A stretch of 64,000 bases of DNA, from the NCBI GenBank assembly GCA_025558075.1, contig JAHLKF010000031.1, positions 1-64,000 of the forward strand. The letters run 5' to 3'. Shown in pieces: positions 32,866 to 44,700 of this stretch. The DNA comes from Gaertneriomyces semiglobifer. Lineage: Eukaryota; Chytridiomycota; Chytridiomycetes; Spizellomycetales; Spizellomycetaceae. The notes under the pieces are model-generated. The model had not been told where the DNA came from. It saw only the letters and a list, made by a program, of their open reading frames with translations, and ran no database searches. The position numbers were made by a program, and so were the translations under genes. How positions within the stretch are numbered: position 1 is the stretch's first letter; each line of letters begins with the position of its first letter.

Positions 32866-35055
32866 TCACCCCTTGACACCCACCACCCACCCCCCAACCC
32901 ACCACACCCCACACAACACCCTCCAACACCACTTGCCCACGCCAACCGCCACATCCGTCGCTCTCCACCATACAGTCAACACCCCCGCAATCGGGGCAGT
33001 CAAGAACGCGACTAACCGTGACGACGCAGCAACCACCGTCGCCGCCGCAGTCGTAGTGGTATTAGAGGAGGAACGCGTGTCGTTGTCGTCCCCGTCGTCG
33101 GGGTGTAGGGGTTGGATGAGGAGGAGGAGAGAGTCTAAGTTTGGGACGGGGGTGATCGTGATATGGACGTAGGTGGGACTTGGTGTACTTGTAGTGTTTG
33201 GGTTTGTTGGGGTGGTGGGTTGGGTGCGAGAGGGAGAGATAGGGGACGTGAGCGGGTGGTGTGGTTTGGAGGAAGGTTTGAGGGATCGGAGAGATAAGCG
33301 TCGAGGGTGTTTCGGGGACTGTGGTTGTGAGTGGGTGTACTGAGGCGACTGGGGTTGTGAGTGGGTGTAGTGAGGTGATTGTGGTTGCGAGTAAGCGTAG
33401 TGAGGCGACTGGGGTTGTGACGAGACATAATGAGGTGATTGGGGTTGTTGTAAAGAGAGTGGTTTCGGGGAGGACAGCCCTGACCCTCCTTTCGCTCTCA
33501 ACGCCTCATCCACCACAGCTGCAACCACTGGGGATGTCGGTATCGGTGATCTCGGTGAAACCGGTAACGATATCGGTATAGCAGGCGATGGCAACAAAGG
33601 CGGAGAGGTCCACCGTCCACTGATCATCGCAAAACCCTTTCCACCCTCCCTGTCTCTCACTTTATTCTCCTCACTCTCACCATCACCACCACCTCTGTCC
33701 ATCCCCTCCATATCGAAATACCCTCCTCCCAATTCCAATTCGCTCAGTACGCGGTCCAGCCGGCAATCCAACTCTTCCACGTCATGATCACCATCGTACG
33801 AGCAATCGTATCCTATCAAAGGAAACGGGCTGTACAGCGACGACGACGACGATGCCTCTGCAATGCTCCCTCGTCGACTAGAAATGAAACTCGGAGGCGA
33901 CGCAGGTGGCGGAATGGGGATCCACGGCGACAACAAGGGTGATTGAACAGGAGTCGATCGCGTCGAAGAAATGAACGATTCGAGGAGGGAAGAAGCACCT
34001 TCTTGGCTCTCTGACCCCTCGTTGGAAGTGTTTTGCTCTTCCAATGTGGATGTGGTTGCGGTTGTTTTAAGGATGCTGTCGTCGTCGCGCGGTTCAGACT
34101 GCCCTTTGGGATCAGAAAACGGCGGTGGATAGGGTTGCTGCTGTTGTTGGGATACGACCCACCGGACTTTGACGGCAGCCCAAGCACCCGCGCGACTTGC
34201 ACGACTGAGAGCGCGACAGAGGGCACTCAAGTCACGGTCATCTACGAAGCGCATGATGAAGCGGTTCAGAAGGGATTGGGTGGGTGCAGAGAGAAAGGTG
34301 GTGAGTGGGTATGCCTGGGTGATACGACCAAAAGGGTTGATACGGAGAATGATGAAAGGGGTATCGCCGGATAAGTTTGACGTTCCGATGGCGGATGGAG
34401 AGCCGTCTGACAGGGTGGACGTGGAGGGGTTGGGCAGGGTCGTATGTGTGCTGACCACATGTGCAAGGTCTCTGACTTTTGTCACATCTTCAAGGAAATA
34501 CACATACAGTCCGCCTCGTGCGGACGGTTGCTCTGACGCCGGTGTCGATGTCAGCGTTGAAGTGTCGTCCAGCAATGGCGGTGGTAAATCTACATCTACA
34601 TCTAATTCTCGATCTAGAGGTAATGGCCTCCTTTCTTCTCCTTCACTTTGCTTTTGATCCTGTGGCGGATCGTCAGTATTCAACGCCGTGCGTGCGTGAT
34701 TGTCATCGTTTTGTATTGCATGTCGACATATTTGCATCCAAATATCTTTCCCCTTTACTTTGACCAGCACCACGCCTTCTTGGTCATGATCACGAACATG
34801 ATCTGTATCAGTCACCCATTCTAGTAATTGGCGGACATTTGAGCCGACGATACTGGACGAGGAGGATGTGCAGCCAATGTAGTCGTCGTCCTCGTCGTCG
34901 GCACCGTCCTCGTCGGACGATGAGGATGGGGATGACAGAAACGGAGCTTGCGCGTCAGGAGTTGCGGAGAGGATGCGTCCGTGTGCGTCAGTGATGAGGA
35001 TGAGGTTTGTAGAAATGGGACAAGATTGTATGAGGTGACTATTGGAATGGGACAT
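32866..35055 (-). CDS. PAS-like domain protein with decapeptide repeats and hydrophobic C terminus
   Basis: 729 residues, single exon; not matched to a named protein. The start is the ATG at 35055; the frame runs further upstream but without ATG. Two PAS-like folds are suggested. The first is at about residues 12-105 (NLILITDAHGRILSATPDAQ, then VRQLLEWVTDTDHV and VLVKVKGKDIWMQICRHAI). The second begins near TPFIILRINPFGRITQAYPL, with FIMRFVDDRDLSALCRALSR and GAWAAVKVRWV. Acidic, Ser-rich linkers separate them. Near the C terminus come about 4.5 copies of a ten-residue repeat around SQPQSPHY, then a basic stretch (HPRRLSLRSLKPSSK). The last ~60 residues are hydrophobic and Trp-rich (VAFLTAPIAGVLTVWWRAT, CWRVLCGVWWVGGWVVGV), which suggests one or two C-terminal membrane segments. 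A sensor of light, redox or ligand is possible by analogy with PAS proteins, but no cofactor motif (for example the LOV Cys) was seen. Confidence 0.7.
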   Translation of the reverse strand: MSHSNSHLIQSCPISTNLILITDAHGRILSATPDAQAPFLSSPSSSSDEDGADDEDDDYIGCTSSSSSIVGSNVRQLLEWVTDTDHVRDHDQEGVVLVKVKGKDIWMQICRHAIQNDDNHARTALNTDDPPQDQKQSEGEERRPLPLDRELDVDVDLPPPLLDDTSTLTSTPASEQPSARGGLYVYFLEDVTKVRDLAHVVSTHTTLPNPSTSTLSDGSPSAIGTSNLSGDTPFIILRINPFGRITQAYPLTTFLSAPTQSLLNRFIMRFVDDRDLSALCRALSRASRAGAWAAVKVRWVVSQQQQQPYPPPFSDPKGQSEPRDDDSILKTTATTSTLEEQNTSNEGSESQEGASSLLESFISSTRSTPVQSPLLSPWIPIPPPASPPSFISSRRGSIAEASSSSSLYSPFPLIGYDCSYDGDHDVEELDCRLDRVLSELELGGGYFDMEGMDRGGGDGESEENKVRDREGGKGFAMISGRWTSPPLLPSPAIPISLPVSPRSPIPTSPVVAAVVDEALRAKGGSGLSSPKPLSLQQPQSPHYVSSQPQSPHYAYSQPQSPHYTHSQPQSPQYTHSQPQSPKHPRRLSLRSLKPSSKPHHPLTSPISPSRTQPTTPTNPNTTSTPSPTYVHITITPVPNLDSLLLLIQPLHPDDGDDNDTRSSSNTTTTAAATVVAASSRLVAFLTAPIAGVLTVWWRATDVAVGVGKWCWRVLCGVWWVGGWVVGVKG
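33314..33447 (-). repeat. 30-bp tandem repeat coding for SQPQSPHY decapeptides
   Basis: About 4.5 in-frame 30-nt units (33314..33343, 33344..33373, 33374..33403, 33404..33433 and a partial) inside the PAS-like gene, differing by a few bases each. The encoded SPH/SPQ sites are possible proline-directed phosphorylation sites. Confidence 0.8.
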
Positions 35056-35768
35056 CTGCTGTGCTGTGCTGTCTGTCTGTCTCTCTGTCTGTCTGTCACT
35101 GACAAGTGGTCTACTCTCCCTCCCTCCCCTCTCTATCACTGTCTGCACTCGTTCTGGCTTGTAGTTCAATAGATACTAGGAGGAGTGGTAGCTCGCTTCG
35201 CTGGGTTTGGTCGAGGTGAGAGAAGCAGCGTGCGTTTGCGTGTTGCACGTTCCAAATTTCACACTTTCAAATTAAAACTCAAATCTCATTGCAAAGGAAC
35301 AGATGTCGCATTAGTAGTACTACTGTATCATGCAGGGTAACAGGATGAGCAGATGGGCATGCTACGTCGCATTACTGGCCGGTAGATATCACCAGTGCGT
35401 TCATGAGCGTACCATTGGACACTCAACATTTACCCCTAGTCAAGGATGCTAGCATCTCCGAAAGGACCAGCTAGATGAGGAGAGAGCTATGATCTGGTCG
35501 TAACCCACCAACCGACTGACATTAACCATCCACCAAGCGAATGCATGAGAGATGCCCGGTTGCTTTCCATAAACTGCTCAGTTGCTTTTTGACGTTGAAA
35601 GTTGACGTGCGCGGGCGTGTCACGTGTTTGGATGCTTAGGTAATGCTTATGGCATCTCCGACCCGGCGTTTAACGCGCAACTCAAACCTCAACGCGCCGC
35701 CATTAACGCTTTTGGGTTGCTCACTGTCCTGTTGATTTCCCAAGTGTGTGTGCACGGCCAAACAAAAA
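35056..35768. other. Divergent promoter region (PAS-like protein / dynein)
   Basis: Spacer between two divergent starts. It contains two TGACGT motifs and a CACGTG close to the dynein side (listed separately). A search by eye for an RFX X-box (GTNRCC then RGYAAC) found no full site. A short CTGT-repeat lies near 35067..35096. Confidence 0.5.
35590..35626 (+). promoter_or_regulatory. Cluster of CRE-like and E-box motifs upstream of dynein
   Basis: TGACGT at 35590..35595 and 35603..35608, and palindromic CACGTG at 35621..35626, about 145-180 bp before the dynein ATG. These match bZIP (CRE half) and bHLH sites. Function is inferred from motif and position only. Confidence 0.35.
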
Positions 35769-38700
35769 ATGACCACCCTACAGGATCGGTGGCCTCGCGA
35801 TCGCTCCCAATCTCCGTCCAGATCGCCTCCTCCGACACACTCCAACAGCAACAACAACAACAATACCGCCAACCAACAACCTACAGATGTCATCAACCTG
35901 CGAGTCCGTAAATCGGCCACCGGTCTTCGGGACCTCATTCGAGCATCCAAGCGGGCACGAGTACAAGGCACAGGCCTAGAAGCCATCGAACATGCCCATC
36001 CCTCAGTCCGCCTACGTAAAGTCCATTTGCATAGAGATGGTAGCATTCAACTTGACAGTGAGGCTACTGAAATAGGTGGAGGCCGATACACCTATGCCAG
36101 GCAAGCCGACAAAGAGAAATATGCGGCCCCGGTTAAAGAAGGCCTTGGGCACAATGCGGATCCAGGAAGCGGTATCTCTTTTCGGGGGCGCTTGGTCGAT
36201 TTCCTGATCGACCAACAGAACGTCAAACGGCGGCATGGGGAGGCATCGACGGGTGAAGAAGAAGAAGTCGAGCGGTTATTGGTCTTGAATATGCAGAGCG
36301 ATTACAACTATGTCGGTACTGGTACAACTTCTAGTACTACTGCTGCGGCTGCTAAAGTGATAGATCAAGTCGCCCCTGGACCGCCCGGAACAAAGGACAA
36401 AGAGGACATAGACGCCGATGTTGAGGTACGCCTGGGGAATACTCTGTGTACGCTTGAAATCGCTGCTTTTCGACTCTGACATCACGAATTCCATCATCCA
36501 CACAGGAATTCTACTCTCACTTTTCATCGTTGATCAGACAGCACACCGCCTCCGACTTGTCTCGTCCATGGGTGGACCACATCATGGCGCGCATCCCAAA
36601 AGAGCTGATTCTGTCCTACAAGACGGTGTGCGCGGACTTGCTCGAGGACGTGAAGGACGAGTACATTGAGAGTGGGAAACGCTGCGCCGTTGAATGGGTG
36701 CTTGGCAAACGAAAGCGCGATGGGTATGTACGCATCTATCTATGCTGTCTTACGTTTTGTTTGATCCTGATGCATGTCCAGAGAGCAACATCATCTCATC
36801 CATTTTGCATCAGGGAAACGCAACCCCGATCGACAGAATCACCTTTTCCTTCGGCGTACCGCGATGCGTACCTGGTGAGCCGCGCAAAACTTGCTAAGCG
36901 CTTGCACGTACCACATATCCTTGCGCTGCGAATGTTGGAGATATGGCAGCACCATCAACACACTCGACTGGTAGACCTCAAAGAAGTTAGAGAAATGAGG
37001 GAACGAAGGGTGGGCGGTTACAGGAACTTGGTCCTGGTGGGTGCGGAAAAAGGAAGGGAGCAGTTGGTTGGCGGGTAAGTTATGCAGACACTTTCACGCA
37101 CGTACAGGCATTCGATGCGCAAATACCTCACTTTCTCACACTTTTGCGGCTTTTTTCTTTCAGGTGGTGGCTCACCATTCTCAAAACGTTTACTGAATAC
37201 TTTACCAAACGTCCAAACCGCAACGTACCACTTCCCAACCGACCGCCGTCATCCTTCTTCCGATCCTTTGAAACACTCGCCTACACCCAACTCTACTCGA
37301 CCATACTTTCCTCCATCCAGGATTATCGCTCTCTTTTTGCTGCGTCCGTCCGACCGTTTTCTCCCGACCGCACGACCGTTGACATCACACCCCCCGCTCC
37401 GCGTTTCATCGTACGCTTGTGGCTGAATCCGGAAAACAAGGCAATCGAGTATGACCCGCCGTTAGAAGAAATTACTGACGCAGTGTTGCAGGGCTTAGAG
37501 TACGTGGCGACCACAGTGCAGGGGATAACGAGGATTGAAAATGTGGTGTTTGGACCGATCGGTGAAGGTTTGCTGAAAGCGGACACACATGAACCAAAGA
37601 GTGAAGCTAAGGAAGACGACCAGGACGTGCAACCCTCTGTTACGGGAAGCGGACTGCTGCGATTGGGTAGTGGTACCAATGACGAGTTCCGAGTGGTCGT
37701 TGAGGAGAACGTTGTACAGTCCATTGCAAAAGAACTTCGGTCCTATTGCGCGAAATCCTTTGAAATGGTTCATCAGTACGTCAAGGAATATGACAAGTAT
37801 TCGGACATATTTTCTGGCCGCATTGATGCGGAAGTGGATGCACTATTGGCTGAATCGCGGCCATGGGACCAGGATATCGTCGATATTGAAAAATACAGAC
37901 AGTTGGCGAGCGAAATTGGTCGCAACCGCAGAAGAGTAGAACTACCGTTGGTCGAATTAAATTGCAATGAGCTGCATGTGAGTTTAAGTCAGTTGGCCGT
38001 CAAAATCTCCGAAAGGTTTCTTGGCAGAGTGGTGGAAGGAAATATGGAGCATCAGAAACGGTAATTATCATGTGTCCATTATCTGGACGAAATATAAGCG
38101 AAACGAGGTACTGATGTTGCTTCTCTCACTAGCATCTGCGCTCGTTACGAGTCCATTGAGGACCGAGCCCTTCGAGTCCCGGATAACTTTAAAGAAATGG
38201 CCGAACTTATGGAATATATGGAAAGCATTCGCACAACCGAACTGCCTTCTCTCATTGTTGAGCTGGAAGAAGCCCGTCGATGCCTTGGCGCTATCATCAG
38301 CTTCTCTGCTCTCACACCGGCCCACATCCAACTCAACAATACCACCTTCACCTGGCCGCAACGCATCATTCCCATCCTCGACCGCCACAATGAAATTATC
38401 GGGGCCGCTCGTGAGAAAAACGAAGCCAACCTCAAGGAACGCCGTGGCAAGTTTGAAGCCGACCTTGAAGATTTCCAACGTCAGGTAGACGAGCTCAAGG
38501 ATGTGGGAGACCTGGACGAGATGCCTTTCTACGTAAAGAAAGTACAGACGCTCGCCAAGCAGCTTCAAGCGGCTGCTGAGACCATTGCCACCTTCAACAA
38601 AGAGGAGCAGTTGTTTGGATGGACCGTGACCGTATACCCGCAACGCAAACAGATCATGGGCATGCTGGAACCCTACCAAGCCCTCTACTCTACTGCCGTC

Positions 38701-41700
38701 CAGTTTCAAAAGTCTTACAAGAAATGGATGGACGGGAATTTACTCGAGTTGGACGCTGAGCAGATTGAGGGAGAAGTCGATGGTCTGAAGCGAGAGATTT
38801 ATCGGTTGTTGGGTGGTCTTGTCAAGGACGCCGCTCCTCAAAACATTGCAAAACAAGTGCGTGAGAAAATCGACGAGTTCATGTTGAATCTCCCCATGAT
38901 CCATGTTTTGTGTAACCCTGGTATGAGAGACCGGCATTGGACAAGGATGAGTGGCATTGCTGAGTTTGATATCAAGCCGGATGGGACGACGACGCTGAGA
39001 AAAATGTTGAAACTGGGACTGGAACCGTACTTGACCGAATTCCAGGAAGTTAGTGGTGGGTGATCGCAGATGTGACGCACCTTCTCCCGATTACGATATT
39101 GACTGGTTTGTTTGTGCTTTGTCAGATGCGGCTTCCAAGGAATACACTCTCGAAAAATCCATGACAAAAATGTTTAAAGAATGGGAACCCCTCCTCTTCA
39201 ACCTCCTACCTTATCGGGAGTCGGGTACCTTTATCCTATCCAGCGTCGACGACATCCAACAGTTGCTCGACGATCAAATTGTGAAAACACAATCAATGCG
39301 TGGGTCACCCTACATCAAGCCCTTTGAGCAACAGATTCGAGACTGGGAACGTCGATTGCTAACCATCCAAGAGATTTTGGATGAATGGCTCAAAGTACAA
39401 GCCACCTGGTTATATCTAGAACCCATTTTTAGTTCGGAAGATATCATGAACCAGATGCCCGAAGAAGGGCGAAAGTTCAAAATGGTAGACGGCAGTTGGC
39501 GAAAAATCATGGCTACAGTGAATGAGGATCGTAGGATACTGACTGCCACAGAAATTCCGCAACTGCTGGACGACCTGCAGAAGAACAATATGCTGCTTGA
39601 AGCCATTCTAAAAGGCCTCAACTCTTACCTAGAGGTTAAACGACTGTATTTCCCTCGCTTTTTCTTCCTCGCCAACGACGAGATGTTGGAGATCCTCAGT
39701 GAAACCAAAGACCCCACCCGGGTTCAACCTCACCTCAAGAAATGCTTCGAAGGGATTGCCCGCTTGGATTTCGACGATGCTCTAAACATCTCTGCCCTCT
39801 ACTCCAGCGAGAAAGAGCGTTTGGAACTCGTCCAACAAGTATCCACCGCGGAAGCCAAAGGCAGCGTTGAGAAATGGTTATCCAACGTCGAAAAATCTAT
39901 GCTGAAAAGCGTGCGGTATCAGATTGAGGAAGCGTATTACGACTACCAAAAGATTCCACGCTCAAAATGGGTGCTGGATTGGCCGGGACAGGTCGTGTTG
40001 TGTGTGAGTCAGATTTATTGGACGTTGGGTGTTGAAAGCGCCATTCGCGAGGGCAAGCGCGGGCTGGAAGCGTTCTTACAGGAACTCAACAATGATTTGA
40101 ATGATATCATCCAACTTGTGCGAGGCCCGCTCAGTAAAATGGCACGTGCGACATTGGGAGCATTGGTGGTCATTGATGTGCATGCGAGGGATGTCGTGGC
40201 GCAACTGGTGAAAGAGGGATTGAAAGACGTGAATGATTTTTCGTGGTTGGCACAGTTAAGGTATTACTGGGAGGAGGACACGGTGATGGTCCGCATGATC
40301 AACGCACAAAGAGAGTATGGGTATGAATATCTAGGGAATTCACCACGGTTGGTTATTACTCCCTTAACGGATAGATGCTACCGTACTTTATTCGGGGCGC
40401 TGCATCTCAATTTGGGAGGTGCGCCTGAAGGACCTGCTGGAACGGGTAAGACTGAGACCACCAAAGACTTGGCGAAAGCGCTGGCGAAACAGTGTGTAGT
40501 CTTCAATTGTTCGGACGGACTGGATTACTTGGCCATGGGCAAATTCTTCAAAGGACTTGCTTCATCGGGGGCTTGGGCTTGTTTTGATGAGTTCAATCGA
40601 ATTGATTTGGAGGTACTTTCCGTTGTTGCTCAGCAAATTCTGACGATCCAACGTGCAATTGCGATCAAAGTGAAAGAGTTTGTTTTTGAGGGAACCAAAC
40701 TGGCATTGAACCCGACGTGTGCGGTGTTCATCACGATGAATCCCGGATACGCTGGACGATCCGAGCTACCGGACAATTTGAAGGCATTATTCCGGACAGT
40801 GGCAATGATGGTTCCCGATTACACACTGATTGCAGAGATCACCTTGTACTCTTGTGGTTTCATCGAAGCGCGAAACCTAGCGCGCAAGATTGCCGCGACC
40901 TACCGATTATGTTCCGAACAGCTGTCGAGTCAAGATCATTACGACTACGGTATGCGTGCCGTCAAGAGTGTACTAACCGCCGCCGGGAATCTCAAGCTCA
41001 AGTATCCGGACGAGGATGAGAACGTACTGGTCTTAAGATCCATCATTGATGTGAATCTCCCGAAATTCCTCTCGCAGGATATTGCCCTCTTCAAAGGCAT
41101 TGCCACCGATCTTTTCCCCGGCGTTCAACTCCCCAAACCCGACTACGCAGTCCTCGAAGTCGCGCTCGATAACGCTTGTAAGAAAATGCGTCTTCAAAAT
41201 GTACCTGCCTTCCGTGAAAAAATCATCCAACTTTACGAGATGATGCTGGTACGACACGGGTTCATGTTGGTTGGTGAACCTTTTGGAGGCAAAACGTGCG
41301 CGTACCGTGTCCTCGCCGAAGCCTTGACCGAACTGGGAATCCAGGATGAGCATAAAGGTGCCGAAGCTGAGTGGTTGAAAGTGCAGTACCGCGTGATCAA
41401 TCCCAAAGCCGTGCCGATGGGCCAGTTGTATGGCCAGTTTGATCCCGTCTCGCATGAGTGGACGGACGGTGTTCTTGCAACCACTTTCCGAAACTTTGCC
41501 AACAGTACGAACCCTGATAGAAAATGGGTGATCTTCGATGGCCCTGTCGATGCAGTGTGGATCGAGAATATGAATACCGTCTTGGATGACAATAAAAAGC
41601 TCTGTTTGATGAGTGGAGAGATCATACAGTTGAGTAACACCATGAGCTTGGTATTCGAGGTGATGGATTTGGCAGCGGCGTCGGTAAGACTACAAAAACA

Positions 41701-44700
41701 ATGCGGTACCTCATGCATGGATGTAACTTATTCATTCCCTCTTAGCCGGCGACAGTCAGTCGATGTGGTATGGTTTATCTCGAACCGGAGCGGCTCGGGT
41801 GGAAGCCCATTATGATATCCTGGTTGCAAGGTTTGTCCTACTTTGCAGAACCTCAACTTCAGCACCTCCAAACCCTGTTCGTGACGCTGCTGCCACCCTG
41901 CCTACAAAGTCTTCGTCGGGAATGCAAAGAACTCGCTCCGACCACAGATATCGGTTTGGTCAGTTCACTGATTAGGTTGCTTGACAGTACGTTCGATGAT
42001 TTCCGAGCTCGTGATGCAGCAGGCAACAGTGAAGATCCAACCACAAAGCAACGGTTAGAGTCTCGCTTCGTGTTTACACTGCTATGGTCAGTTGGCGGAA
42101 GCATCGATTCGCAAAGCCAAGTAAAGTTCGACGCATCCGTGAAGCGGGCAGTACAGAGGCTGCCGGAACCGATCACGGTACCCTTGCCTGCTGAGGGGAC
42201 TCTGTACGACTACGTTTTCCAGGTTGGGGGAAAAGATGAATGGGTGTCATGGTTGAGTACCGTTGAAACCACTCCAATCCCAGCAAACGCCGAGTTTAGC
42301 GATATCATCATCCCGACAAAGGACACGGCGCGGTACAACTACCTTATGGACCTTATGATTTCTCACGATGTCGGGTTCCTGTTGGTTGGTCCCACCGGAA
42401 CAGGCAAGTCGAAGTATATCAGTAGCAAACTCTTGAATGGAGTGTCCAAAGAGACGTACATTCCAATGTTTATCAACTTTTCTGCACGGACGAGTGCATC
42501 CCAAACACAAGACATTGTCATGTCGAAGCTCGATAAACGACGGAAAGGCGTCTTTGGTGCGCCTGTTGGAAAACGAATGTTGATTTTCATTGATGATTTG
42601 AACATGCCCGCAAAAGAACAATATGGCGCTCAACCGCCGATAGAGCTGTTCCGGCAGTGGCTGGATCATGGGAATTGGTATGACAAGAAGGACACGTCGA
42701 AGATTGAGCTAATTGACATTCAATTATTGGCGGCCATGGGACCTCCTGGAGGAGGTCGTAACGTCGTTACGCCGCGGTTCCAACGTCATTTCAATCAGAT
42801 CGTCATCAACACTTTTGATGAACAGACAATGTCTCGAATCTTCACAACGATTCTCGACTGGCATTTTGGAAGGATGGAATTTACTGAGGAAATTCGGACG
42901 ATTTCCTTGAATATCGTTGACGCGACGACGAGTATATTCCAATGGGTTGTCAGCAATCTCCTGCCTACGCCCGCCAAGACGCATTACACATTCAACCTTC
43001 GTGATTTCGCAAGGGTCATACAAGGACTCTTGCTTTCGCGTCCCCATGTTTTCCAACAAGCGGATCAAATCATTCGGTTATGGACACATGAAGTCTACCG
43101 TGTTTATTACGACCGTCTGGTGACGGACGATGATCGGTTCAACCTTTTCAGTTTCGTTTTGGATGTTGTAAAGGATAAATTCGAGCGAGCGCCTGATGAA
43201 GTTTTTGAACGTATCGCCAGCGAAACGGATTCGGATGGGAAAAAGATGTTGATGGAGGATGATATGCGAAACCTCATGTTCGGTGACTTGTTAGGAAAAC
43301 GGGGGACAAACGCTGAACCTGATTACGCGGAGCTTACTGATTATGCAAAAGTAACTGAGGTGATTCAGGTGCAGATGGGTGAACATAACCAGATGAAAAA
43401 GAACAAGCTCAATTTGGTCTTGTTCCGGTTTGCAGTGGAGCATGTCTCGCGTATATGTCGGATCCTCAAGTTACCCGGAGGTAATGCGCTATTAGTCGGG
43501 GTTGGCGGAAGCGGAAGGCAAAGCTTGTCCCGTCTCGCTGCGTTCATGTGTCAATGTGAGCTTTACCAAATTGAGATTTCCAAATCTTACTCGAAAATGG
43601 AATGGCGCGAGGACCTAAAAAAGATGCTGATCATGGCCGGTGCAGACAACAAGAAAACAGTGTTTCTGTTCTCTGACACACAAGTGAAAGAGGAATCGTT
43701 TATCGAGGATATCAGTAACTTGCTGAACTCTGGAGATGTTCCCAATTTGTTTGCACCCGATGAGCGACAGAACGTGATCGATCGTGTAATGTCTGACGCA
43801 CAGGAGCAAGGAAAAGCCGGGGACGGGACACCAACGGCCTTGTACAATTACTTCATTGACCGTGTGCGGAACAACCTGCATATCATTCTGTGCATGTCGC
43901 CAATTGGAGATGCGTTCCGCGCTCGGCTTCGCCAGTTCTCATCCTTGGTCAACTGTTGCACAATTGACTGGTTCCAAGCATGGCCTGATGATGCATTGCA
44001 AGCTGTGGCAAGACAGTTTTTGAAGGATGTGGATTTGGAGGATGCTGTGAGGGAATCGGTTGTTCAACTATGTAAACATTTCCATCAAAGCACGATTGCC
44101 CTCTCAGAACGATTCCTCGCCGCTTCGTCTCGACACAATTATGTCACGCCGACAAGTTATTTGGAGTTGTTGAGGGCCTATAAGACATTGCTGCAGGCCA
44201 AGCGCGAGGAAGTGTCTGCAATCAAGCGACGTTATGTGGGTGGTTTGGATAAACTCCAGTTCGCAGCTGAGCAAATCGAGAGGATGCAACAGGACTTGAC
44301 CAACCTAACTCCACAACTCAAACGCACGTCAGAGGAAACCGTGGAGATGTTGACAAAGATTGAGAAAGAGTCGAAAGAGGTTGAAGCAACAAAGGAAACC
44401 GTGTCGGCTGATGAAGCCGTAGCAGCCCAAAAGGCCGAGCAAGCCGAGGCCATAAAGCGAGAGTGCGAAAATAATCTTGCGGAAGCACTGCCATTGTTGA
44501 ACGCAGCCCTCGCCGCGTTGGATACCCTGAAGAAGCCGGATATTGATTTAGTAAAAAGTATGAAGAACCCGCCGGAGGGCGTAAAGCTGGTCATGGAGGC
44601 TGTGTGTGTAATGAAGGATATCAAACCAGACCGTATTCCTGATCCGTCGGGGTCGGGTAAAATGGTATTTGATTACTGGAAAACTTCGCTTAAACTCTTG

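Noticed and set aside
33314..33447. Direct repeats that might suggest a CRISPR-like array
   Set aside because: Units are contiguous 30-bp coding repeats without spacers in a eukaryotic gene.
35056..35768. RFX X-box for the dynein gene
   Set aside because: Half-site matches such as GGTAAC near 35336 occur, but no full GTNRCC-(0-3)-RGYAAC site was found by eye.
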